Made by a program: the position numbers and the translations under genes
The notes under the pieces: model-generated
Database searches by the model: none
What the model saw: the letters and a program-made list of their open reading frames with translations, nothing else
What the model was told of the DNA's origin: nothing
Source of the DNA: JAHEJA01 sp965656445
Lineage (GTDB): Bacteria; Pseudomonadota; Alphaproteobacteria; Rhodobacterales; Rhodobacteraceae
Length of the DNA: 64,000 bases
Direction of reading: 5' to 3'
Assembly (NCBI GenBank): GCA_965656445.1
Contig: CBFHKO010000001.1
Span: forward strand, 124,001 to 188,000
In this document: positions 43,480 through 52,400 of the stretch, in pieces
Numbering within the stretch: the first letter of the stretch is position 1
How the letters are laid out: each line of letters begins with the position of its first letter

Positions 43480-43494
43480 CTGACCCTCCTTTTT

Positions 43495-43512
43495 ATTGAA
43501 CGCTTGTTCAAT
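43495..43512 (-). promoter_or_regulatory. Palindromic operator candidate before liuA
   Basis: ATTGAAC-GCTT-GTTCAAT is a perfect 7-bp inverted repeat starting 16 bases upstream of the liuA ATG. The TTGAAC/GTTCAA dyad resembles operators of TetR-type regulators of acyl-CoA metabolism. Its position would block or define the liu operon promoter. No regulator gene is adjacent, so the binder is unknown. Confidence 0.5.
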
Positions 43513-43630
43513 AGTTAAAACCCTTGCCTTTTATGCGTCAAGCAAAAACCGCAAGAACCTTACGTCGTGTAGAGGGTTGATAGCTTTGCGCGAGGATGCG
43601 ACAAGGGGCGGGATTAAAGGACGCTCTGTT

Positions 43631-44518
43631 ATGACACCAGTTATTCGCCTTGCTTTGGGGAGCTTGCTGATTGCGGCGCTTGTGCTGTGTCTGAAATTCG
43701 CGGCCTATTGGATCACAGGCTCCGTGGCATTATTTTCCGATGCCTTGGAAAGTGTGGTGAACGTTGCCTCTGCCATTGCGGTGATCCTCGCCGTTAAATG
43801 GGCCGCGGTTCCTGCCGATGGCAATCATCCCTACGGACATCACAAGGCCGAACTGGTCAGCGCCATTCTTGAGGGTGTCTTGATCATCTTGGCGGCGATC
43901 TTCATTCTTCAATCCGCATATTTCGCATTTGATAATCCTCAAGAGGTTCTCTCTGTTGATGTGGGTCTCGGGCTCAATCTGATGGCAGGTGTGATCAATG
44001 GGGTCTGGTGTTGGATATTGCTCAAACGGGGGCGCATGTTGCGCTCGCCTGCCCTCATTGCAGATGGCAAACACCTCAGAAGCGATGTGATTTCGTCCTT
44101 TGGCGTCGTGATTGGTGTGAGCTTGGCCTATCTCACAGGTTACTGGATCTTGGACCCAATCATCGCCGTGTTGGTCGCCTTACAGATTTTGTGGTCAGGC
44201 GGGCATCTTATCAAGGATTCATTGGGGGGTTTAATGGACGAAGCCGCGCCTGATGAGTTATTGGATAAAGTGGTCACTGTCATTTCAAATGCAGGGGGCG
44301 GCGCCCTTCAAGCTCATGACCTACGCACCCGCCAAGCGGGGCAAGTGACCTTTGTTGAATTTCACCTTGTCGTGCCAGGGGATATGCTGGTGCGTGACGC
44401 GCATGACCTTTGTGACAAGATCGAACTGGCTTTAGAGCGCGAAATTCCAAATGTGCGCCCCCATATCCATGTCGAGCCCCAGTCCAAAGCGGAACAGGAC
44501 GCAATTGATATCACTTAG
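43631..44518 (+). CDS. Cation diffusion facilitator family transporter
   Basis: Inner-membrane metal/proton antiporter of about 295 residues with six helices and a C-terminal cytoplasmic domain. The second helix has ALFSDALESVVNV and the fifth KHLRSDVISS with the HxxxD metal site; the usual second Asp of the first site is not in its normal place. The metal (zinc, iron or manganese) cannot be told. I chose the ATG at 43631; the frame is open to 43496, but that part is not conserved-looking. The stop interlocks with that of the convergent aminotransferase gene. Confidence 0.87.
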   Translation: MTPVIRLALGSLLIAALVLCLKFAAYWITGSVALFSDALESVVNVASAIAVILAVKWAAVPADGNHPYGHHKAELVSAILEGVLIILAAIFILQSAYFAFDNPQEVLSVDVGLGLNLMAGVINGVWCWILLKRGRMLRSPALIADGKHLRSDVISSFGVVIGVSLAYLTGYWILDPIIAVLVALQILWSGGHLIKDSLGGLMDEAAPDELLDKVVTVISNAGGGALQAHDLRTRQAGQVTFVEFHLVVPGDMLVRDAHDLCDKIELALEREIPNVRPHIHVEPQSKAEQDAIDIT

Positions 44519-45723
44519 ACGGCTTTGGCCTTGCCGACTTCGTCCTTAATGATCCGACCAATTACTTGGCAATCCTCTAGGCTAAAGGTCAGTGGCAAGC
44601 GAATATCGATGATCCCTTTCAAGATGCGATCTGTCTCCGGCATAGGCTGCGAGGGGGCATAGCGCCAGCTGTCATAGCGCGATGTGAATCCAACAGGTTC
44701 TGCACCGCCGAACCATTTCAATTCAACCCCGCGCGCGGCGCATCTCGTCACAAAGGCCTCTATGTCGGCATCTGACCAATCCAATAGCAAAAACTGAAGC
44801 GATGATCCGACATAGGTTTCCTCTGGTGGACGGGTGATCACCGTTAATCCGTTGCATCCCCGCAGCTCTGCTTCAAGTGTTTGATATCGTTCATTCCAGC
44901 GTGCGCATTGGGTGTGCAAATCGCGCAACTGCGGACGTAAAATAGCCGCTCTCAAATGATCCATTCGACCCGATATATTGGGCGTTTGATATTTGATCTC
45001 TGCAAACACTCCAGGATCAGGTGCTGCGAGGTGTTTTTCAAATAGCATATAAGAGCCCGACAACATCGTGGCCCGTGCCATGATTTCGGGATCATCGGTG
45101 ATGAACAAACCGCCCTCGCCTGAATTCGCGTGCTTGTAGGTCTGTGTGGAATAGCACCCAATGACCCCATAACGTCCTGACCAGCGGGTTTTCCACTTTG
45201 CCCCCATAGTGTGGGCGCAATCCTCGATCACTTGGATATTATGGCGCTCACAAATCTCTAGCAAACGATCCATATCACAGAGATGCCCCCGCATATGGCT
45301 CAGCATCAAGACATCCGCTTGATCGGCCTTTGCCTCAAGATCATGAAGGTCAATGACCAAATCCTCAGTCACACCAACAAAGACTGGCACCGCCCCAACA
45401 GAGGCAATGGACCCAGGCACTGGCGCGAGAGTAAAGGCATTGGTCAAAACCTTATCCCCTGCGCCAATCCCAAGCGCGCGCAAAGCCGTTGCCATGGCGT
45501 AGCCACCTGAGGCCACAGCCAAGCAATATTTCGCCCCCATCATGTCGGCGAATTCTTGTTCCAACAAGGCGACCTCACCTGCGTCCCCTGCGGCGACATT
45601 ATAGCGATGCAACCGACCCGAACGCAGGACCGCAACGGCGGCCTCGATGGCCTCTTCTGGAATAGGTTCTTGTTGGGTAAAATTACCAGTAAATATCTCA
45701 GTCATGCTAAAGTGATGCCGCAT
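44515..45723 (-). CDS. DegT/DnrJ/EryC1/StrS family aminotransferase
   Basis: PLP-dependent sugar aminotransferase-type protein of about 402 residues. The PLP Lys is in STQTYKHANSGEGG and an EDCAHTMGAKW segment supplies the cofactor-contact Asp. Members convert keto-sugars to amino-sugars for surface polysaccharides or antibiotics; a few act on other substrates. No sugar-nucleotide genes flank it, so the substrate is open. The ATG at 45723 has GGAG eight bases upstream; the ATG at 45705 is an alternative. The start faces the divergent MmgE/PrpD gene. Confidence 0.85.
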   Translation of the reverse strand: MRHHFSMTEIFTGNFTQQEPIPEEAIEAAVAVLRSGRLHRYNVAAGDAGEVALLEQEFADMMGAKYCLAVASGGYAMATALRALGIGAGDKVLTNAFTLAPVPGSIASVGAVPVFVGVTEDLVIDLHDLEAKADQADVLMLSHMRGHLCDMDRLLEICERHNIQVIEDCAHTMGAKWKTRWSGRYGVIGCYSTQTYKHANSGEGGLFITDDPEIMARATMLSGSYMLFEKHLAAPDPGVFAEIKYQTPNISGRMDHLRAAILRPQLRDLHTQCARWNERYQTLEAELRGCNGLTVITRPPEETYVGSSLQFLLLDWSDADIEAFVTRCAARGVELKWFGGAEPVGFTSRYDSWRYAPSQPMPETDRILKGIIDIRLPLTFSLEDCQVIGRIIKDEVGKAKAV

Positions 45724-45838
45724 GAGATCCACTCCGTCAATGTCGATGCACGACATGGATGTAAAATTTCAAGTCGCAGTCGGACTGGACAGCGCCCTAA
45801 ATTCGAGCAGACTAGCCCCACACAGAGCGAGGCCAGAT

Positions 45839-47164
45839 ATGGATCCGATCCCTTTTATTCACGATTTTTCGCTGACGGATGCCCCAACGCCCGTCGTTGA
45901 GCGCGCAAAAATGTCCCTGCTTGATCTCTTGGGGATTGCTATTGGTGCGGAGGACACGCGCCTTGCCCATATCATTGCAGATCATGCCTCTGAGGAATTC
46001 GCAGGTCCGATTGCCATGCTCTTTGACGGACGCACAGCAAGTGCGACTGGCGTCTCACTTGCGGCGGGTATGCGGATCGATGCATTAGATGGGCATGATG
46101 GGTTCAATCCATCGAAAGGGCATATAGGCTGTTCCCTCTTTGCGGCCATTTTACCCATCGCGATGGAGCAGAACAGCTCAGGCCATGAGGTTTTGGCCGC
46201 GCTGCTCATGGGGTATGAATTCGGATCACGCGCAGCAATGGCGCAGCACGGAACCGTAGACGATTTCCACACATCAGGAAGCTGGGGCGCGGTTGCCTGC
46301 GCTGCGGCGGCCGCGCGGTTGATGCGGCTTGACCATGAGAGCACACGCCACGCCCTTGGGATCGCGGAATATCACGGACCCCGTAGCCAGATGATGCGCT
46401 GTATTGATTATCCCACCATGCTCAAGGATGGATCAGGCTGGGGCGCAATGACTGGCGTGTCTGCGGCCAAACTGGCGCGTTCGGGATTTACAGGAGCGCC
46501 TTCCTTGATCGTAGAACAGGCCGACAGCTATTGGGCCGATTTAGGCGAAAAATGGTATATGCTGGATCAATATTACAAGCCCTATCCCGTTTGCAGATGG
46601 GCACAAGCCCCGATAGAGGCGGCTCTGTCGCTTAGATCGGCGCATAACCTGCATCCCTCTCAGATTGCTTCAATCGACATTACAACCTTTCACGAATCTA
46701 TTCGCCTTGCGTGTAATGAGCCGACAACGACAGAAGAAGCGCAATATTCCACGTCCTTTCCGACCGCGATTGCCTTGGTTTACGGTGATATTACAGCCGC
46801 GTCTCTAAAAGACAGCGCTCTGAATAATCCTGAAGTTAAGCGTTTGTCCAAAGCCATCACAATGCATGAGGATGCCCATTGCAACGCGGCCTTCCCCCTG
46901 AAACGCTATGCCAAAGTTGACATCACGCTCACAGATGGACAGCGCGTCTCAAGTGATTGGCATCAACCCAAATGGGATCACACAGCGCCCCCAAGTGCTA
47001 CAGACATTAGCGCAAAATTTCATAGCTTAGCAGAGGGCAAAATTGGGACGGCGCGCGCAGATCACATTGAAACCCTCGTTTGGTCCATCGAAACGCGCGA
47101 CTTCACAGATCTCGCAGCGTTGATTTGTGCCCCTATTGCGCAGCCTGATCCCATGCCTCAATAA
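45839..47164 (+). CDS. MmgE/PrpD family protein
   Basis: Protein of about 441 residues of the MmgE/PrpD family, which includes 2-methylcitrate dehydratase and cis-aconitate decarboxylase. The helical N-domain contains LDGHDGFNPSKGHIGCS and the conserved KPYPVCRWAQAPIEAAL stretch. The ATG at 45839 has GCGAGG at normal spacing; the frame runs back to an ATG at 45722. No methylcitrate-cycle gene is nearby, so the substrate is open. The last 32 bases overlap the end of the convergent phosphatase gene. Confidence 0.85.
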   Translation: MDPIPFIHDFSLTDAPTPVVERAKMSLLDLLGIAIGAEDTRLAHIIADHASEEFAGPIAMLFDGRTASATGVSLAAGMRIDALDGHDGFNPSKGHIGCSLFAAILPIAMEQNSSGHEVLAALLMGYEFGSRAAMAQHGTVDDFHTSGSWGAVACAAAAARLMRLDHESTRHALGIAEYHGPRSQMMRCIDYPTMLKDGSGWGAMTGVSAAKLARSGFTGAPSLIVEQADSYWADLGEKWYMLDQYYKPYPVCRWAQAPIEAALSLRSAHNLHPSQIASIDITTFHESIRLACNEPTTTEEAQYSTSFPTAIALVYGDITAASLKDSALNNPEVKRLSKAITMHEDAHCNAAFPLKRYAKVDITLTDGQRVSSDWHQPKWDHTAPPSATDISAKFHSLAEGKIGTARADHIETLVWSIETRDFTDLAALICAPIAQPDPMPQ

Positions 47165-47807
47165 TCGCGGGCAACTCAGCAAAATCTTTGATGATGGCAT
47201 CCGCATCCATGTCATAAACACTCTGATCGCCCACCCCAAAATCAACAAGGACACAGGGCACCCCCGCGGCTATCGCCGTATCACGATCCGTTCTGGTATC
47301 CCCGATTAAACAGGATTTGCTCATCTCGCCACCCGCATGTTGCACAGCCGCAATATAGGGTGCCGCATCAGGTTTACGGGTCGCCAGTGTATCCGCGCCA
47401 ATCAAAGAGTGGAACCTATCCAAAACGTTCAAACGCGTTAGCAAGAGATGGGCAAGCGCCTCAGGTTTGTTCGTGCAAATGCCAACACGATGGCCGTCCG
47501 CCTTTAACACCTCAACTGCCTCAAGAGCGCCGTCAAAAAACCGCGTGTATGTGTCGATGTCCTTGCGATAGGCCTCGAGCAAAACGGGATAATAGCGATC
47601 AATCAAATCCTCATCAATCTCACGTCCCAATTTCTCAAGACCTTTGCGCAACATCGCGCGTCCGCCCCGAAGCGCGGTTCCCGCATCCGCCACAGGATCC
47701 AAAACATCCCCATGCCCCATGTCGCGAAAACAGGCATTTGCCGATGCAATCAAATCCCCCGAGGTATCAGCCAAAGTTCCATCAAGATCAAAAATCACCG
47801 TATACAT
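47133..47807 (-). CDS. gph: HAD phosphatase, phosphoglycolate phosphatase-like
   Basis: Haloacid dehalogenase-type phosphatase of 224 residues. The nucleophile motif FDLDGTLADT is at the N-terminus, with ICTNKP for motif II and IGDTRTDRDTAIAAG for the acidic motif IV. It fits phosphoglycolate phosphatase, which removes 2-phosphoglycolate, although related HAD enzymes are hard to separate. The ATG at 47807 has AAGGTGG upstream; a longer frame to 47903 lacks support. It is divergent from glmU. Confidence 0.85.
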   Translation of the reverse strand: MYTVIFDLDGTLADTSGDLIASANACFRDMGHGDVLDPVADAGTALRGGRAMLRKGLEKLGREIDEDLIDRYYPVLLEAYRKDIDTYTRFFDGALEAVEVLKADGHRVGICTNKPEALAHLLLTRLNVLDRFHSLIGADTLATRKPDAAPYIAAVQHAGGEMSKSCLIGDTRTDRDTAIAAGVPCVLVDFGVGDQSVYDMDADAIIKDFAELPAIIEAWDQAAQ

Positions 47808-47938
47808 CGCATCCACCTTTTGACGTTTCAGCATGTTCCTGCCACGCGGTGTTACAAAGCGCAACCAAAGTTGAACATTCCTGACCTTGCATAACATCCA
47901 CAAATGGATAAAAGGCCTATACGAATTGAGGAAAAGTA

Positions 47939-49291
47939 ATGAGCACAGCCGTTGTTATTTTAGCAGCAGGAAAAGGAACGCGTATGCAATCCGACCTGCC
48001 AAAAGTTTTACATAAAATTGCCGGAGCGCCGATGCTCATCCATGCGATGAAGGCCGCGCAAACGCTTGAGCCTGATAGGATGATTGTTGTCGCAGGCCAC
48101 GGGGCCGAGTTGGTCGAAGCGGCGGCCAAAGATTGTGACCCCGATGCAGAGATCGTGTTGCAAACGGAACAACTGGGCACAGCCCATGCGGTTCAACAAG
48201 CGCGCGACTGTTTAGCCGATTATGACGGCGATATCATCGTGCTTTACGGAGATACGCCCTTTATTAGCCCCGAAACGATGGCAAATATTACAACTGCACG
48301 CTCAACAGCCGATTTGGTCGTGCTCGGATTTGAAGCCGCCAATCCAGATCGCTACGGTCGTCTTGTGACCCAAGGCGACACCTTGCAAAGAATTGTTGAA
48401 TACAAGGATGCATCACCTGAAGAACGCGACATAACCCTCTGTAATAGTGGCGTTATGTCTGCCAAGGCGTCTCTGATGTTTGATCTGATTGATCAAATTG
48501 GAAATGACAATGCCTCTGGTGAATTCTATTTGACCGATTGCGTGGAATTGGCCGTCGCCTCTGGCAAATCAGCCAAGGTCGTTCGTTGCCCTGAGGCCGA
48601 AACACTTGGCGTCAACTCACGCCCGCAATTGGCCGATGCAGAAGCCTTGTTTCAACGAAAATCACGCGCTGAATTGATTGAAAATGGGGTGACTTTGCTT
48701 GCCCCTGACACAGTGTTTTTGTCCTACGACACTTATATCGGACGCGATGCAGTGATCGAACAAAACGTGGTTTTCGCAACAGAGGTGACCGTTGAAAGCG
48801 GCGCAACTATTCGAGCCTTTTCACACCTTGAGGGATGCCACGTCTCGCGCGGTGCAATTGTCGGCCCCTACGCCCGACTGCGCCCGGGTGCTGAGCTGTC
48901 AGAAGACGTGCGCATCGGCAATTTTGTCGAAGTCAAAAACGCCACGTTGGGTGAAGGATCCAAAGTGAATCACTTAAGCTATATTGGCGATGCAGACATC
49001 GGCCAAAAAACCAATATTGGCGCAGGCACCATCACGTGTAACTACGACGGCGTGATGAAGCATAAAACAACCATCGGCAACAAAAGCTTTATCGGTTCAA
49101 ACACCATGCTTGTGGCCCCTGTCACGATTGGCGATGAGGCCATGACAGGCAGCGGATCAATCATTACCAAAGACGTCCCTGACGGGGATTTAGCCCTGTC
49201 GCGTGCGCCACAAGAGAACAAAGCAGGCATGGCTCGTAAATTGGTTCAAATGTTAAAAAAGAAAAAAGCGAAACGCGATCAGGAGACGTAA
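47939..49291 (+). CDS. glmU: Bifunctional GlcNAc-1-P uridyltransferase / GlcN-1-P acetyltransferase
   Basis: Makes UDP-N-acetylglucosamine for peptidoglycan and lipid A. The protein has 450 residues. The N-terminal nucleotidyltransferase has LAAGKGTRMQSDLPKVLHK (8-26). The C-terminal half is a left-handed beta-helix of hexapeptide repeats with the acetyl-transfer region NHLSYIGDADIG and NIGAGTITCNYDG. A GAGGAAAAG ribosome site precedes the ATG. glmS follows after two bases, so the two act in one operon. Confidence 0.96.
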   Translation: MSTAVVILAAGKGTRMQSDLPKVLHKIAGAPMLIHAMKAAQTLEPDRMIVVAGHGAELVEAAAKDCDPDAEIVLQTEQLGTAHAVQQARDCLADYDGDIIVLYGDTPFISPETMANITTARSTADLVVLGFEAANPDRYGRLVTQGDTLQRIVEYKDASPEERDITLCNSGVMSAKASLMFDLIDQIGNDNASGEFYLTDCVELAVASGKSAKVVRCPEAETLGVNSRPQLADAEALFQRKSRAELIENGVTLLAPDTVFLSYDTYIGRDAVIEQNVVFATEVTVESGATIRAFSHLEGCHVSRGAIVGPYARLRPGAELSEDVRIGNFVEVKNATLGEGSKVNHLSYIGDADIGQKTNIGAGTITCNYDGVMKHKTTIGNKSFIGSNTMLVAPVTIGDEAMTGSGSIITKDVPDGDLALSRAPQENKAGMARKLVQMLKKKKAKRDQET

Positions 49292-49293
49292 TA

Positions 49294-51117
49294 ATGTGTG
49301 GGATCGTTGGTATTTTAGGCACGCATGAAGTTGCCCCAATTCTTGTTGATGCGTTAAAGCGATTGGAATATCGCGGCTATGACAGCGCGGGGATTGCGAC
49401 TATTCACGAGACACGATTAGAACGCCGCCGCGCCGTTGGAAAATTGGTCGAGCTTTCGGACAAATTGGTTCACGAACCACTTGCTGGTAAAATCGGTATC
49501 GGGCACACGCGATGGGCTACCCATGGCGAACCCACAGAAAACAATGCGCACCCGCATGTCTCTGGCCCAGTGGCCGTAGTGCACAATGGCATCGTTGAAA
49601 ATTTCCGCGACCTTAGAGAAGAGCTTGCCTCCGTTGGTCTCAACTATGTTACCGACACGGATACGGAAACTGTAGCGATGTTGGTGCAATATTATGTCGA
49701 TCAAGGGCAATCGCACGTCGAAGCGGCGAAAACAGCGGTTTCTCGATTAGACGGTGCTTTTGCATTGTGCATTATTTTTGACGGCGAAGAGAATTTGATG
49801 ATTGCCGCACGCCAAGGATCCCCTCTTGCAATTGGGTATGGCGATGGTGAAATGTATGTGGGCTCTGATGCGATTGCTCTCTCGCCCATGACATCGCGCA
49901 TCAGCTATCTAGAAGAGGGGGACTTTGCCGTCCTCACCCGTGACAGCGTCGATATATTGGATATCACCGGCGACACGGTTGAACGCGACATCCGTACGAT
50001 CAATTCAGACGCCACGCGCATTGACAAGGATGGGTTTCAACACTTCATGGAAAAGGAAATCCATGAACAACCGCGTGTGTTGGGAGATGCATTGAATAAA
50101 TACCTCGCGCATTCGGGATTTGAGATCACTTTACCAAACGCGGAGATTGATTTTTCTGAGTTTGATCAGATCACGATGGTCGCCTGTGGTACTGCGTTTT
50201 ATGCCTGTTTCACGGCGAAATACTGGTTTGAACAAATCGCGCGTATTCCCGTGGAAATTGATGTAGCCTCAGAGTTCCGCTACCGCGAACCGCCAATCAG
50301 AAAACGAACATTGGCTATTTTTGTTAGCCAATCTGGTGAAACCGCCGACACCCTCGCTGCGCTCCGCTATTGCCAAGGCAAAGCAGACAAGATCCTATCC
50401 ATCGTCAACGTCGCAGAAAGCTCAATCGCACGCGGAAGCGATTACGCGCTTCCCATCTATGCCGGTGTCGAAGTGGGCGTTGCCTCAACCAAAGCCTTTA
50501 CCTGTCAGCTAACAGTTCTGCTGAGTCTCGCAGTTCTCGCAGCACAGCAAACCAATTCAAAGCCAGCAGAAGAGTTGAACGATATCATCGACAACCTGCG
50601 CGGTGTTCCGGCCAAAATCAACCAAGCCTTGCTCCTGAGCGATGCTATCAAAGACGTCGCATTCCAGATTTCCAAAGCAGAGGACATCTTGTTCTTGGGA
50701 CGTGGCGTCATGTATCCGCTTGCCCACGAAGGCGCGCTAAAGTTAAAAGAAATCAGCTACATACACGCCGAAGCTTATGCATCAGGCGAACTAAAGCATG
50801 GCCCCATCGCCCTGATTGATGAACAAGTCCCCGTGGTCGTCATGGCCCCCAAAGATGGGCTCTATGACAAAACGATTTCAAACGTCCAAGAGGTCATGGC
50901 CCGCAAAGGTCGCGTCGTTTTGATTTCAAACGAGGATGGCATAAAAACCGCAGGACCCGACATTTGGCAAAGCATTGAAATGCCGTCTTGCCACGATGTC
51001 GTTGCGCCAATTCTCTATTCCATCCCCGCCCAAATGCTTGCTTATTATACGGCGATAGCCAAAGGGACAGATGTGGACCAACCGCGGAATTTGGCAAAAT
51101 CAGTGACGGTGGAATAG
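49294..51117 (+). CDS. glmS: Glutamine--fructose-6-phosphate aminotransferase
   Basis: First step of hexosamine synthesis: fructose 6-phosphate plus glutamine gives glucosamine 6-phosphate. The 607-residue protein begins MCGIVGILG with the catalytic Cys2 of the glutaminase domain (1 to about 230). Two SIS sugar-isomerase domains follow (VSQSGETADT in the first). The C-terminus ends DQPRNLAKSVTVE, the family tail. No leader room for a glmS ribozyme exists, since glmU lies directly upstream. Confidence 0.97.
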   Translation: MCGIVGILGTHEVAPILVDALKRLEYRGYDSAGIATIHETRLERRRAVGKLVELSDKLVHEPLAGKIGIGHTRWATHGEPTENNAHPHVSGPVAVVHNGIVENFRDLREELASVGLNYVTDTDTETVAMLVQYYVDQGQSHVEAAKTAVSRLDGAFALCIIFDGEENLMIAARQGSPLAIGYGDGEMYVGSDAIALSPMTSRISYLEEGDFAVLTRDSVDILDITGDTVERDIRTINSDATRIDKDGFQHFMEKEIHEQPRVLGDALNKYLAHSGFEITLPNAEIDFSEFDQITMVACGTAFYACFTAKYWFEQIARIPVEIDVASEFRYREPPIRKRTLAIFVSQSGETADTLAALRYCQGKADKILSIVNVAESSIARGSDYALPIYAGVEVGVASTKAFTCQLTVLLSLAVLAAQQTNSKPAEELNDIIDNLRGVPAKINQALLLSDAIKDVAFQISKAEDILFLGRGVMYPLAHEGALKLKEISYIHAEAYASGELKHGPIALIDEQVPVVVMAPKDGLYDKTISNVQEVMARKGRVVLISNEDGIKTAGPDIWQSIEMPSCHDVVAPILYSIPAQMLAYYTAIAKGTDVDQPRNLAKSVTVE

Positions 51118-51120
51118 AGC

Positions 51121-51816
51121 GTGACAGCCCCATTAACCGCAGAGGACGCGCTCGCTATCCTGACACAGCATGTTGAGCCGGGGCGCGCCGAAGGCGCGAG
51201 GGGCTATCACAAAGTGGATCGCCCCTATTTGGGTGTGACCAACCCAACCTTAAACGAGCTGACCATGGCCTGGCGGCGAAGCCTCACTGTGGATCAACGC
51301 CTGACCTTGGCCGCCGCGTTGTGGGACACAAACATCTTCGAGGCTCGCATCGGCGCCGCCAAGCTTTTGACGCAGGCGCGCATTAAGCCTGATGATCAAG
51401 GCGCTTGGGATTTGCTTGCCTCATGGAGACATGACTTTGATAGCTGGGCGATTGCGGATCATGTGTGCATGGCGGGACAAAAACGGCTCGTTGCGAAGCC
51501 TGCTCGCATTGATGAGGTCGAAACATGGACCAAGAGCGAACACATGTGGGACCGTCGGGCCGCGCTTGTGATTACCCTTCCTTGGACGAAACAGAACCAC
51601 CCCAAACCTGATGAGCTCGTCATTCGTGACCGTATTTTGGGATGGGCCGCAAGCTATGTGGACGACCATGACTGGTTCATTCAAAAGGCCATCGGATGGT
51701 GGGTACGCGATTTATCCAAACATGATCGCGAACGCGCCATTCAATTCATCGACACCTATGGTGAGCGCATGAAACCCTTTGCGCGTCGCGAAGCCCGACG
51801 CCACCTTGAGGATTAA
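51121..51816 (+). CDS. DNA alkylation repair protein (AlkD-like)
   Basis: HEAT-like-repeat protein of 231 residues matching the DNA alkylation repair (AlkC/AlkD) family, DNA glycosylases that release N3- and N7-alkylpurines. Helical repeats such as LAAALWDTNIFEARIGAAKLL, FDSWAIADHV and FIQKAIGWWVRDLSKHD are typical. The start is GTG at 51121, three bases after glmS. The stop interlocks with that of the convergent lipoprotein gene. Linkage with glmS is likely transcriptional only. Confidence 0.88.
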   Translation: MTAPLTAEDALAILTQHVEPGRAEGARGYHKVDRPYLGVTNPTLNELTMAWRRSLTVDQRLTLAAALWDTNIFEARIGAAKLLTQARIKPDDQGAWDLLASWRHDFDSWAIADHVCMAGQKRLVAKPARIDEVETWTKSEHMWDRRAALVITLPWTKQNHPKPDELVIRDRILGWAASYVDDHDWFIQKAIGWWVRDLSKHDRERAIQFIDTYGERMKPFARREARRHLED

Positions 51817-52316
51817 TTCACCTGTGTGATTTGGACCTCTGGAAGATCAATCAAGGATACATCCAACGCTCGCATTGCTGACAAGCTGATTTGAGTACCT
51901 GATTGCGCGGTTTCCGCAGGGAATAGATCGACATTTACCTTTTTCCCACTGGCCAAATCAGTGATGCGTCCTTTGGTCGGGGTGGAGACCAAATCTGATT
52001 TCACCCAAAAACCAGTTTCCGCCGGATTACCCAAGGCCGCAATCGCAATGCCGAGGTTTTTTTCGTTCGAGACAGCTGTGATCGTTGTGGCCTCTGACCG
52101 CTCTTCGGTGGTGGCGATATCGAATACCTCAGGCGCGCGCGGAGCGCCGGTATTTTGAATGACTGGCGGCGGCGTTACAGGGCTCACAGCCGTGGTTTGA
52201 GCAATTTCGACTGGGGCGTCGCTTGGCTCTGGCGTGACACCAAAGGTCTGCTCCAAATCACTACACCCACTCAAGACTAAGGCAATTCCACCTAAACCCA
52301 CAAAACGTTTCAACAT
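51813..52316 (-). CDS. Predicted lipoprotein of unknown function
   Basis: Exported protein of 167 residues. The signal peptide ends in the lipobox LSGC (Cys18). A Pro/Thr/Val-rich linker (about 28-70) precedes a compact region (about 85-167) with TGFWVKSDLVSTPTKGRI and GTQISLSAMRALDV, which looks like a small beta-rich domain. I know no family name. GGGGGGAG precedes the ATG at 52316; the longer frame to 52388 starts in the moaA leader. It is probably single-gene transcribed, divergent from moaA. Confidence 0.75.
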   Translation of the reverse strand: MLKRFVGLGGIALVLSGCSDLEQTFGVTPEPSDAPVEIAQTTAVSPVTPPPVIQNTGAPRAPEVFDIATTEERSEATTITAVSNEKNLGIAIAALGNPAETGFWVKSDLVSTPTKGRITDLASGKKVNVDLFPAETAQSGTQISLSAMRALDVSLIDLPEVQITQVN

Positions 52317-52400
52317 AGCTCCCCCCTTTTGGTCGCAGAATGGCAAAAACCGTCGCCAACCCTCTTGCGAGAGTATGCACATGCGCATAGCTTACGCAAC

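Noticed and set aside
49200..49300. Possible glmS ribozyme
   Set aside because: glmU ends two bases before glmS and no ribozyme-like leader can fit; the element is known from Gram-positive bacteria.
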